DNA from: Bacteroidales bacterium
GTDB lineage: Bacteria > Bacteroidota > Bacteroidia > Bacteroidales > UBA12077
Assembly: GCA_016342685.1 (NCBI GenBank)
Contig: JAEINU010000001.1
Span: forward strand, 1 to 64,000
DNA: 64,000 bases
Direction of reading: 5' to 3'
Shown: positions 11,227-21,357 of the stretch, piece after piece
How the letters are laid out: every line of letters begins with the position of its first letter
Numbering within the stretch: the first letter of the stretch is position 1
Program-made: the position numbers and the translations under genes
The notes under the pieces: model-generated
What the model was told of the DNA's origin: nothing
Database searches by the model: none
What the model saw: the letters and a program-made list of their open reading frames with translations, nothing else

Positions 11227-11421
11227 TATCTATTATTTAATGATGTTAATCAATTAAAATGGCATAGATATTTAAATGGATATTGAATAACCCACTGATT
11301 CTTTGTGAATTTAAATAATTTCTTTAATTTCACATGATTTTTCAAAAAGAACAAAACGTAAAAAGTTCCGTATAAATAATCATCAAAACGTATTTTTTTG
11401 TTATTACAATATTTAAATTCT

Positions 11422-14400
11422 ATGAATATTTTATATATAAATTGTAAAAAAGGCTATTTATTAATTATAACCTTGGTTTTATTATTAGTTCAATTTCCTA
11501 GCTTGAAAGCACAAGAACTATTATGGACGGAGGATTTTGAAGAGGCAGGTGCAGACACTTACACCTCAAATACAGCTAATCTTTCAGGTTTATCGAATGC
11601 ATGGAGTTACGAAAAAACAAATGCGGGAAGATTACGAATGTCAGCAGGGGCAGCTTATTCTAAAAGTGGAACCCATGCAGCTACATTAGATGTTAATGTA
11701 AATCGATCTCTTTCCGAAAATTATATTACAGTTGTTTTAGATATTAGTAACTATTCTGCGTTTACAAATATTGCACTGGGTTTTTCGTATATGGATCATG
11801 GTGATGAAGATAATACCAACGATAAAGTCTGGGTGCGAAGTGGTAACGATAATTCACAGCCTTGGGTTGAGGTTTATGATTTAGCACCTGAAGGTGTGAC
11901 TAATGGAAATTGGAATGATGTAACAGGAATTGATGTGACTACACCATTAGCAGGTCAGCCAGTAAGTAATTTTTTACAAATAAGATTTGGACAGCAAGAT
12001 AATTGGCCAACCACAAGCACAACTGGTAATGATGGTATCACCTTTGATGACATTACTTTGTCAGGTTATTCGGTTATTTGGGCAGAAGATTTTACTTATG
12101 GGAATGGAACGGTAACTGGGCAAGGAAGTCCAGCAATTGCAACTTGGACTGCAGATGGTGTTTCTGGTGGACTTGGAATAGCAGTTAATGGAGAGCAAAT
12201 GAGGGGACGTAATACAAGAAGTGCAAATCCGGATAATTCATTATGGTCGATTAATGCTGGTGATCCAATTGAAATAAGTGGTTTCAAAGATGTTAAAATT
12301 TCAGTAGATATTTCGGAGAATAGTAATCTGGAAGTTGCTGATTATATACAATTGCAATATAGTATTGATGGTGGTGCTTGGGTAAATTTTGATGTAAATG
12401 GATATCGAAATAATGAGTTCACGAGTGCAGTAGCTACACAGTCTGGGCTTTCAGGAAGTACACTTCGCATTCAAATTATTATGTATAATAATGCAGATAA
12501 AGAAAGATATTTCGCAGATAATATCAGGGTAACTGGGACTCCAGAAGTTGTTAATATGGGATCTGGAACAAGTTATTACTCCTATCAATCTGGTAATTGG
12601 GACGATGCAGGTACATGGACCCACGATCCGGGAGGAACTACTCAAACAGCGACAGATATCCCTAACTCTGGCGATTTTGTTGTTATTCTTGGAAGTAGAA
12701 CAGTAAGTTTAGATTCCGATGTTGATACAACTAATTTGGATATAGTAATTAACGAAGGTGCAATTCTTAATCTAACAACATTTCAATTCAATAATGATTT
12801 AGCTAGTCTTAGCGGACAAGGTACACTTAGGTTATCATCGGTTAACTTTCCAACGGTTGCAACAAATAATTTTGTAAACACAGGAGGTGGTACAACAGAA
12901 TACAACAATGCATCAAATTTTACTTTACCCGCAACTCAGTTAGTATATAATAATCTACGATTAAATGCATCTGGAGTTACAGCCACTCAGTTAAGTAATA
13001 TTGATTTAAACGGAGATTTACATATTAAGCAAGGTACTTACAGAATAAATGATAATAGCGTTGCTAGAAGACAATTAACAATAAATGGAAGTGTTCTTGT
13101 TGATAATGGTGCCTCAATAACAGTTGGATCTGGTAATACAATTGATGGTGATATTTCTGGCGGAACAGCACCATTCACAGATTATTATGATAAACAAACA
13201 CATAGAGTAGTTGTTAATGGAGATTTTACCAACAATGGTACGGTTAAATTTACAAATCAAAACTTTCCTGTTTTTAATGCTTTTCCAAACAATGGAGCAG
13301 CAACGGTCTATTTTATGGGGGCTACCGACAATACCTTAACTTGTAATAATACAACCGATTTTTATAATATTGTTCTTGATAAAGGAATAGATCAAACATT
13401 TAAATTAGTGGTCTATTCCAATGCATATGATCATTTTAGACTTTTCGGACGTAATTCCGAAGGTGGCGAAAACGGTGGAGCAAATCCTGATTTACGAAAG
13501 GCTCTTTGGATACGAACAGGGACACTTGAGTTACAGGGTTTAACCATAATACCATCTTTGACAGAAGGTGGAGGTGGAGGAACTCCAAATAGTGATTTTT
13601 ATATTCCTGTTAATGGAGCCTTGGTATTAAATGGTTCCGAAGTTGTAGTATTATCTACAGCAGATGACTATGAAGAGGTAAAAGCAGCTTATAATTTAAC
13701 ATTAGGAGGTACAGGAAGTGTTAACGGTGTTAATAAAGGAATATCGGCAAGTTCTTTTTCAATTTATGGGAAATTAGAAATTAATGATGGATATTTTTCT
13801 ACTCGAGAATGTGGTGGATTCGTTACTTGGGATTTAGCCTCTGGACAGTTTAATATAAATGGTGGTGTAGTTGATGCAAAGCAATTTAGAGCAGCTAGTG
13901 GTTCTTTAGGATTATCATCTTATAGTCAGTCGGGTGGTGAATTTATTTTACGTGGTCGTTTTCAAAGAATACCAACAAAATATGATAATGTTAGCGATTT
14001 AGTTAATGCTCCAATAAATACAACAAGAACTACCACCGGATTGGATGGTACAAAAGGCTCTTTTAATATAAATAATGTAGCAAATGTTTTTGCTATGTCT
14101 GGTGGTAAAATTACCATTTATGATGCTTCAGGTGCTGATGGTAAAGTGTTTGATGTTTTAGCTTCAACTGCAAATATTAACGTTACTGGAGGTACTTTAG
14201 AAATTATTCCTACAGATGGGTCAGGAGCTGAGCCGACAAACTTAATAATTACGTCGAATGCCGAATTAAATAATTTAACCATTAATAGACAAAGTGGGAC
14301 TTCAAACGTACAATTAAGTACATATCCATTAAATGTCTTAAGTAATCTAACATTAAGTTCTGGTACATTATTAGCAAATAATTTAAATGTAACTGTCGGT

Positions 14401-17400
14401 GGCGATTTTCTAATGGCTTCAGGAACTGCATACACTCCAGGAACAAACTGGACAACATTTAATGGCTTGGGAGATCAAAGTTTTGATATTAATATTGTAG
14501 GGGCATTAGCATTAAATAAGTTTAAGCTTGATAAACCTGCTGGGGCAACATTAATTTTCAAAGGAACACAATCAACTATTTCGATATCCGATTCATTAAC
14601 GATTCTAAAGGGTACTTTGGATGATGGTGGTAAAACATTAAATTTTGCTGGAACGAACTCTGAATCTTATTTATATAACTCAGGAATTCATTCAGGAACA
14701 GGAAAAATTGTTTTCAACGATAATGTTCCACAATTAATAACTGGTGATGGAACAGGTGTGTTCGGAAATATCGAATTAAATAATAATACAGGAACAGCAC
14801 CCGTTTACTTGGGAGTTTCTTGTACCATTAATGGTGAATTGACATTCTCGCAAGATAAATTATTCAATATTGGTGAATATAATTTAAAGTTAGGCTCATT
14901 AGCTTCAATAAACAATGCTGGCCAAAATAGATATATTCGATCAGATGGAAAAGCAGGAGATGGTGGAATTACTAAAGTTTATTCCGCATTAGCAAGTAGT
15001 TTTGATTTTCCGATTGGTGCACCTTCAACAAGTCATGCAAGTGCAAATTATACACCTGCATCATTATCTTTTGGAACTGCACCAACAAGTTACGGGAATA
15101 TTACGGTTGTGCCTGTGGGATATGAGCATCCTAATACAACTTCTAAAAATAGAAGTTTAACATATTTTTGGAGAGTAAAATCTGAGAGTTTCAATTTAGG
15201 CTCTGCAATAATCAATCATTCATACACATATTCCGAAAACGACGTTGTAGACAATGGTTCCGATCCAACTGAATCAGAATATATTGCGGCTATGTATAAC
15301 AATGTATCTTATACATGGACTAAAGAAACTGTTGCAGATGTTAATGCAACCACAAATGTTATAGGGGGAATTGGAACAAGTTATCAGGTATTAAATACAA
15401 TTGATGGTGAGTTTACAGCAGGAGATACTAATCCTAATGATCCCTTTGGAACACCAACTAAATTTTACAGTCGTGCAAATGCAAACTGGAATGTAAATTC
15501 TACATGGTCAAATACAGGTCATACAGGAGCAGCAGCTAGTTCAAGTCCGGGGGCTAATGATGTTGTAATAATTGGGAATAATAATACGGTTACATTAACA
15601 AAAAATGAGAATTGTGCAAGTCTTCAGATCGAAGCAGGTGCCACATTAGATATCTATACTTATACTGGAAGTGTTTTTAGTATTGTTCTTACACACCCAA
15701 ATGGTAATGGACTCTTTAGGGTTACAACTCCCGTTACACCTAACAATAGTATTCCTGGATTTTTCACATTTCCTTCGGGCGATTTTTCCGATTTTAATGT
15801 AAATTCTGGTACAACTGAATTTTACGATATTGATGGAACAGTTGGTGCTTTGTATATACTCCCAGCTAATATAAACCAATACGGAAACCTTATTGTAACT
15901 GCTAGAGGAGGGGATAATTTAGTAATGCCGAATAATGCTTATACCACGATATATGGAGATTTAACATGTACGGGAGATGCAACAACTGCATGGATTGCAA
16001 TGTCTTGGAATACAAACATAGCACCTTATTGGGATAACACTGCTTACAATCCCACCATTGAGAAAACTATAAATATAAAAGGTGATTTTAATATCAATGC
16101 AGGATCCTTTGAGTTTTTTAATGACAGAGCCCCACAGCATCTTATTGTTGAGGGTAATGTAAATGTTGCTGCAGGAGCAGTTTTAGAAATTTATCCTGCT
16201 TATCCTTTTGTAGCTCCAGTAGTTACGAATACAATGGAAATCGGAGGTTCATTGATTAATAATAATGATGTTACATTAAGTGCTTCAAGTGATGGTAATA
16301 TCTATAATATCCATACAACATTCTTTGGCGATAATTCAGCATCTATTACAAATAATACAGGTTCACCAACTACTATATTTAGTAATGTTACTATAAATAA
16401 AGGATCATCACAATCAGATACTTTAACTATTGATATTGGAGGAACACTTACTACTCCTACTGATAATTGGTTAACATTACAGAATGGAACATTAAAGTAT
16501 AGTCGAATAAATCCTTCGTCAGATTTTACAATTTCAAGAGCAACTCAATTTATAATCCCACCTACAGCAGGTTTGTACATCAATTACCCCAATAATGTTT
16601 CGAACAGAAATATCCTTATTGCTAATTCTAATTCCAACGATAATGATTTGTATTTAAACGGTAAATTATCGGTAATTGCAGGAAATGTTTATGTAGGTAA
16701 TACTGGGAATATAAGAAATAATGATATTGAATATTCTGGAGGGGGCGATGCAACAATTGATATACAAGGAGGTAATTTAATTGTAAATGGTCAGATTCGC
16801 AGAAATCCTGCAACCACTAGTGGAATTTTGAATTATACTCAAAGTGGAGGTCAAGTAATAATTAATGGTCAAAATGCTCTAGCAACTAACGCTAAACTTG
16901 AGGTTTGTAATGTAGGCAGTAATTTCGACATGTCTGGTGGTAGTTTAACAATTGTACGTGGTGGTGGAACAACATATGGCGATTTATATATTCGAGCCGA
17001 AAATAGCACGGTTACAGGTGGAGAGATTATCTTTACACAACTGCCAAACATAGGACCAATTGTTAATTCTGTACAAAATTATATTTTAGATGCAAATGTG
17101 CCTTTAAATCATCTAACTATTACAGGAAAAACTGCGGCAACAGCAAGAAATGCTACTGTTACCCTTTTAATAAGTCCATTAACTTTAAACGGTGACTTAA
17201 CAATAAGTAATAACAATAGTATTTTCGATGTGAATACAAATTATGATATTGATGTAACTGTTAAAGGAGGTTTTACAAATAATGGATTTTACAATCATTA
17301 TAATAATTTAACTACTTTTAGTGGGGGAGTTCAATCTATTCAGGGATCTACAGCAACTGATTTTTACGATCTGTTAGTTGATCCGGTTACTTCTCTGTCT

Positions 17401-20400
17401 TTAATTCGTGATATAACAATACATAATGATTTAGATCTTAATTCAGGACAATTATTAGGAAGTACATTTGATATAAATGTAGAGGGTAATCTAATTAATA
17501 ATGCCAATTACGATGGAGACTCTATTCAAGGAGGTGTAATTTTGAATGGTTCAAGTATTCAAAGTATTTCTGGTTCTGGAACATTTGGTCGTCTTGAAAT
17601 TGATAATGCATTTGGAGCAAGGATTCTTAATGATGTTACCTTGCAAAAAAACTTAAGACTAACAACAGGTATTTTAGATATAAATAGATATTTATTTACA
17701 CTTGGAGTAACTAGTATTATAGAGGGAAGTTCATTTGGTACCACTAAGATGATTTCTTCTGATGGAGTTTTTAGTGATGTTGGTTTAAGAAAATACTTCA
17801 ATAAGTATAATGATATTGCTGATACTTTAATATATCCAATAGGAACATCAGGTAAATATACGCCGGTTGATTTAAGATATACAAGCAATACAAATGTTGG
17901 TTATATCCGTATCAATAGCATTAATGATAATCACCCGGGTGTTCTTGATCCTGATAATGTGTTAGATTATTTCTGGGAGGTTGAGAGTAATGGGATAGCC
18001 GGATTTAATGGATCTTTTGATTTTAATTATTTAGAAGAAGATGTTCAACTTACAGGAGTTAATACGGAGGCTGATTATATTGCTGCTGCATTACACATAC
18101 CAGGGAGTTCTTGGTCTAAAATAGATAATGTCGATGAATCAAACAACATAATAACTTTTGATTATTCTGGTGTCGATAATTTAAGTGGAGAATATACGGC
18201 AGGTGTCGACCCTGCATTACCTCTTAATGTTCCTGAATACACAAGTATTAACGATGGAAAATGGTCCGTTGAAACAAATTGGGCGTGGACAGGTGGTGAT
18301 GCCTATGATTGTCCTGCTGGTGGTCCAAATGGATTTATTGTTACTATTGCTTCTGATGATACTATAACAACTGATGCAAATTATGCTTCAGCGTATAGGT
18401 TAAGTATTGAAGGGAAATTGAAAATTTCTTCTACAAGTTTTGGACATAATTTAGGTTCAGTTTCTGGTAACGGAATTTTATATCTCGAGAATGGAACTTT
18501 CCCTGCAGGACGATTTACTGACTTTCTGGATTGCTCAAATGGAGCAACATTGGAATACGGAGGAGTTTCAAATTATACAATAATATCTGATTTATACTCT
18601 TCTATTCCGAATCTGCATTTCACTGGAGGTGGAACAAGAACTCTTCCCAATAAGGATCTTACAATTTGTACTCAGTTATTAATAGATGGACCAGATCTTG
18701 ATAATAGTGTTAATAATCGTAAACTGACTATTCAAGGAACGATGGAGCGATACAATACAAGTACATTCATTAGTGGTTCTGGAGCTTCAGCGACAGTGAG
18801 TTTTGCAGGCTCTTCCGCTCAGACGATTGGAGGGGTATTAGGTAATTTTACTGGGGTAAATTCATTAAATAATCTGGAGATTAATAATTCTTCTGGATTA
18901 TCCATTAATAATGGAGGATCCGTTGAGGTAAAGAGAAATTTATTATTGACAAATGGTCTTATTTCAACAGCTGCATCGAATTCTCTGAAAATTACAAATA
19001 CAGATATTAATTCTGTTATTCCTGTAGGAGGGAATTCCGGTTCTTATGTAGATGGCCCTTTAATTAAAGATATTAATCAAGGAGATAGCTTTCTTTATCC
19101 AATTGGAAAAGGAACAGAAATTGGTAATAAAATAACTCTATCGTCGGTTCGTAATGGAACCATTTCATGGACAGCAGAGTATTTTACACCAAATACAACT
19201 TTCAATAATTATGCGAATCCATTAACCTATGTGAATTCAAAAGATTATTGGACTGTAAAAGCAGGTCCGGCCGATCAGGCAATAATTGGTTTAAAGTGGG
19301 ATGATGTTAGTGATTTAACTCCACTTATGACTGAAAATGGATTAAGTGATATGCGCGTAGCTGATTATAATACTGGAACCGAATGGACAGAAATAGGATC
19401 TTCAGCTTCAGGAGATAATAATAATGGAACGGTGACTACTTCCAGCGAAATATCATTGCCTGTGGGAGGATCTAGTGATTTTACAACCGCATGTATTAAT
19501 ATAACTAAACCTAGAGCAAGATTAAATCCGACTGGAGCAGTTTGTGGTGCTGATGGAATTCCAGTAACTTTTATATATTCAGCAGCCATACCGTTCAATT
19601 ATACATTGGATTATACCATTGATGGTGTTGCACAGCCACAGATAACAATTACTTCTGGCGAGGTTCCATATACATTAACAACACTAATTACTGGAACATA
19701 TAAGCTTAAAGCATTTACATATAACAATGGAGTTAATAATGGTGTAGTTGATCAAAGTGAGGTTATTGTTTACGACAATCCTACAGTAGCAAATGCAGGA
19801 ACGGATCAATCCATTTGCGGAGGCACAAGCGCTACATTGGATGGAAATGATCCAGCTCCATATGCAGGTCTCTGGACTATTATAAGTGGCGCTGGAGGCA
19901 CGGTTGTAACTCCAACATCTCCCACAAGTACTTTCAATGGAACAAATGGAACAACTTATACTTTGCGATGGACTATAACAAATGGTGGATGTGAATCTTC
20001 AAGGGATGTTGTGATTGATTTCCCAATTAATCCTCCAGTACCAGCGGTTTTTACAGCAAGTTCTGCAGAAGTATGTCAAGGACAATCAGGAGTGGTGTAT
20101 ACCGTTCCTAATGACCCAGGGGTTACATATAATTGGAGTTATAGTGGCTCAGGTCATACGATTAATGGAACAGGAAATTCTGTAACCTTAGATTTTGATA
20201 ATTCCGCTACAGGAGGAACATTAGGTGTTACATCTACAAATGGGTGTGGTATAAGTCTTCCTAGAGAGATTGCAATTAACGTGAATCCAATACCAACCAT
20301 AACTCTTGATGATCCTAATGTTCAAGTATGTCAAGGAGGAACTTCGGTTGATTTAGTTTATACAGCAAGTACGGGATTTCCCGATTTATATAGTATTAAT

Positions 20401-20892
20401 TTTGATGCAGTTGCTGAAGGTCAAGGTTTTGCTGATGTTTCTGATGTGGCTCTAATAGGAAGTCCTATATCTATAACTGTTCCAGGGGCTTCAAATTCAG
20501 GAACATATAATGGTATTCTAACTGTGGTAAATAGTGTTGCATCATGCATTAGTACAACATATCCAATAACCATTCAGATTGATGCAATTCCTGCCCCAAC
20601 AATTTCAGGTATAGATACAACCTGTGTTGGAAACAGTCTAATTTATACAACCGAAGGGAGTATGAATAATTATGTTTGGACAGTTGATGGTACATATGGG
20701 AATGTATCATTAGGAGCGGGTACAAATAGCATAACGGTTGATTGGACAAACTTTACGGGAATAGGTACACCAACAACAATAAATGTTACATATGATAATG
20801 CTGGATGTGTTCCTATATCTGATGGAGCCATAGATGTAATGGTTTTTAAAATCCCAGAAACAGGAAATACATATCACATACCGGAGAATTAA
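11422..20892 (+). CDS. Giant secreted/surface protein paralogous to the upstream one, ends TGNTYHIPEN
   Basis: ~3156 aa; signal peptide MNILYINCKKGYLLIITLVLLLVQFPSLKAQ; long co-linear similarity with first giant protein (e.g. NTTDFYNIVLDKGIDQTFK vs NTTDFYNLIIDKGTDKTYK). ORF track start 11398 is a TTG; ATG at 11422 preferred. Confidence 0.9.
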   Translation: MNILYINCKKGYLLIITLVLLLVQFPSLKAQELLWTEDFEEAGADTYTSNTANLSGLSNAWSYEKTNAGRLRMSAGAAYSKSGTHAATLDVNVNRSLSENYITVVLDISNYSAFTNIALGFSYMDHGDEDNTNDKVWVRSGNDNSQPWVEVYDLAPEGVTNGNWNDVTGIDVTTPLAGQPVSNFLQIRFGQQDNWPTTSTTGNDGITFDDITLSGYSVIWAEDFTYGNGTVTGQGSPAIATWTADGVSGGLGIAVNGEQMRGRNTRSANPDNSLWSINAGDPIEISGFKDVKISVDISENSNLEVADYIQLQYSIDGGAWVNFDVNGYRNNEFTSAVATQSGLSGSTLRIQIIMYNNADKERYFADNIRVTGTPEVVNMGSGTSYYSYQSGNWDDAGTWTHDPGGTTQTATDIPNSGDFVVILGSRTVSLDSDVDTTNLDIVINEGAILNLTTFQFNNDLASLSGQGTLRLSSVNFPTVATNNFVNTGGGTTEYNNASNFTLPATQLVYNNLRLNASGVTATQLSNIDLNGDLHIKQGTYRINDNSVARRQLTINGSVLVDNGASITVGSGNTIDGDISGGTAPFTDYYDKQTHRVVVNGDFTNNGTVKFTNQNFPVFNAFPNNGAATVYFMGATDNTLTCNNTTDFYNIVLDKGIDQTFKLVVYSNAYDHFRLFGRNSEGGENGGANPDLRKALWIRTGTLELQGLTIIPSLTEGGGGGTPNSDFYIPVNGALVLNGSEVVVLSTADDYEEVKAAYNLTLGGTGSVNGVNKGISASSFSIYGKLEINDGYFSTRECGGFVTWDLASGQFNINGGVVDAKQFRAASGSLGLSSYSQSGGEFILRGRFQRIPTKYDNVSDLVNAPINTTRTTTGLDGTKGSFNINNVANVFAMSGGKITIYDASGADGKVFDVLASTANINVTGGTLEIIPTDGSGAEPTNLIITSNAELNNLTINRQSGTSNVQLSTYPLNVLSNLTLSSGTLLANNLNVTVGGDFLMASGTAYTPGTNWTTFNGLGDQSFDINIVGALALNKFKLDKPAGATLIFKGTQSTISISDSLTILKGTLDDGGKTLNFAGTNSESYLYNSGIHSGTGKIVFNDNVPQLITGDGTGVFGNIELNNNTGTAPVYLGVSCTINGELTFSQDKLFNIGEYNLKLGSLASINNAGQNRYIRSDGKAGDGGITKVYSALASSFDFPIGAPSTSHASANYTPASLSFGTAPTSYGNITVVPVGYEHPNTTSKNRSLTYFWRVKSESFNLGSAIINHSYTYSENDVVDNGSDPTESEYIAAMYNNVSYTWTKETVADVNATTNVIGGIGTSYQVLNTIDGEFTAGDTNPNDPFGTPTKFYSRANANWNVNSTWSNTGHTGAAASSSPGANDVVIIGNNNTVTLTKNENCASLQIEAGATLDIYTYTGSVFSIVLTHPNGNGLFRVTTPVTPNNSIPGFFTFPSGDFSDFNVNSGTTEFYDIDGTVGALYILPANINQYGNLIVTARGGDNLVMPNNAYTTIYGDLTCTGDATTAWIAMSWNTNIAPYWDNTAYNPTIEKTINIKGDFNINAGSFEFFNDRAPQHLIVEGNVNVAAGAVLEIYPAYPFVAPVVTNTMEIGGSLINNNDVTLSASSDGNIYNIHTTFFGDNSASITNNTGSPTTIFSNVTINKGSSQSDTLTIDIGGTLTTPTDNWLTLQNGTLKYSRINPSSDFTISRATQFIIPPTAGLYINYPNNVSNRNILIANSNSNDNDLYLNGKLSVIAGNVYVGNTGNIRNNDIEYSGGGDATIDIQGGNLIVNGQIRRNPATTSGILNYTQSGGQVIINGQNALATNAKLEVCNVGSNFDMSGGSLTIVRGGGTTYGDLYIRAENSTVTGGEIIFTQLPNIGPIVNSVQNYILDANVPLNHLTITGKTAATARNATVTLLISPLTLNGDLTISNNNSIFDVNTNYDIDVTVKGGFTNNGFYNHYNNLTTFSGGVQSIQGSTATDFYDLLVDPVTSLSLIRDITIHNDLDLNSGQLLGSTFDINVEGNLINNANYDGDSIQGGVILNGSSIQSISGSGTFGRLEIDNAFGARILNDVTLQKNLRLTTGILDINRYLFTLGVTSIIEGSSFGTTKMISSDGVFSDVGLRKYFNKYNDIADTLIYPIGTSGKYTPVDLRYTSNTNVGYIRINSINDNHPGVLDPDNVLDYFWEVESNGIAGFNGSFDFNYLEEDVQLTGVNTEADYIAAALHIPGSSWSKIDNVDESNNIITFDYSGVDNLSGEYTAGVDPALPLNVPEYTSINDGKWSVETNWAWTGGDAYDCPAGGPNGFIVTIASDDTITTDANYASAYRLSIEGKLKISSTSFGHNLGSVSGNGILYLENGTFPAGRFTDFLDCSNGATLEYGGVSNYTIISDLYSSIPNLHFTGGGTRTLPNKDLTICTQLLIDGPDLDNSVNNRKLTIQGTMERYNTSTFISGSGASATVSFAGSSAQTIGGVLGNFTGVNSLNNLEINNSSGLSINNGGSVEVKRNLLLTNGLISTAASNSLKITNTDINSVIPVGGNSGSYVDGPLIKDINQGDSFLYPIGKGTEIGNKITLSSVRNGTISWTAEYFTPNTTFNNYANPLTYVNSKDYWTVKAGPADQAIIGLKWDDVSDLTPLMTENGLSDMRVADYNTGTEWTEIGSSASGDNNNGTVTTSSEISLPVGGSSDFTTACINITKPRARLNPTGAVCGADGIPVTFIYSAAIPFNYTLDYTIDGVAQPQITITSGEVPYTLTTLITGTYKLKAFTYNNGVNNGVVDQSEVIVYDNPTVANAGTDQSICGGTSATLDGNDPAPYAGLWTIISGAGGTVVTPTSPTSTFNGTNGTTYTLRWTITNGGCESSRDVVIDFPINPPVPAVFTASSAEVCQGQSGVVYTVPNDPGVTYNWSYSGSGHTINGTGNSVTLDFDNSATGGTLGVTSTNGCGISLPREIAINVNPIPTITLDDPNVQVCQGGTSVDLVYTASTGFPDLYSINFDAVAEGQGFADVSDVALIGSPISITVPGASNSGTYNGILTVVNSVASCISTTYPITIQIDAIPAPTISGIDTTCVGNSLIYTTEGSMNNYVWTVDGTYGNVSLGAGTNSITVDWTNFTGIGTPTTINVTYDNAGCVPISDGAIDVMVFKIPETGNTYHIPEN

Positions 20893-21162
20893 AATGAAAA
20901 GCTTACATAGGCACTTAAAAAAACTTATTAACAATTATCAAATTATTTAGATTGAATAATTTGAATATGTTAATAAAATAGGTATTAATACTTAAATTGA
21001 TTTAACTAAATGGTTGTAATTTAGTGATTAATAAAGAAACGCATTTTGAAATACATAGATTTACATCAATATTCTAACTTATAAGGATACTTTAGGATTA
21101 AGAATAATTATATCACCAATAAAAATGGGTTAATGGAACAAATTGATATATTAACAAAAAGC

Positions 21163-21222
21163 CTTTGGCATTAATCATTAAAAATGATACTTTTATGGGT
21201 CGAAAGAGCCGGTTAATCAAAG
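21163..21222 (+). ncRNA. Candidate structured 5' leader element upstream of the 321-aa protein gene
   Basis: CTTTG (21163-21167)/CAAAG (21218-21222) can enclose hairpins atcatt-aaa-aatgat (21174-21188) and gggtc-GAAA-gagcc (21197-21210). Confidence 0.35.
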
Positions 21223-21357
21223 CCAGATAGTTAAACTGAAACTAAACAATGCTTAAATCGTTAAATAAATAGAATAAAAACTGTATTACTAAAATAACAA
21301 ACTATAATATAATACAGAACATAAAGAAAAATAAATACTAATTTAAACTTTTAGATC

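Noticed and set aside
1976-20934. Numerous 60-109 aa antisense/shadow ORFs inside the giant genes
   Set aside because: Lie opposite or out of frame within clearly coding, repeat-rich DNA; no start context or family signal.
21150-21240. Firm assignment of leader element as c-di-GMP-I riboswitch
   Set aside because: Only the GAAA loop and CAAAGCC-like strand resemble it; the rest of the conserved core is not evident.
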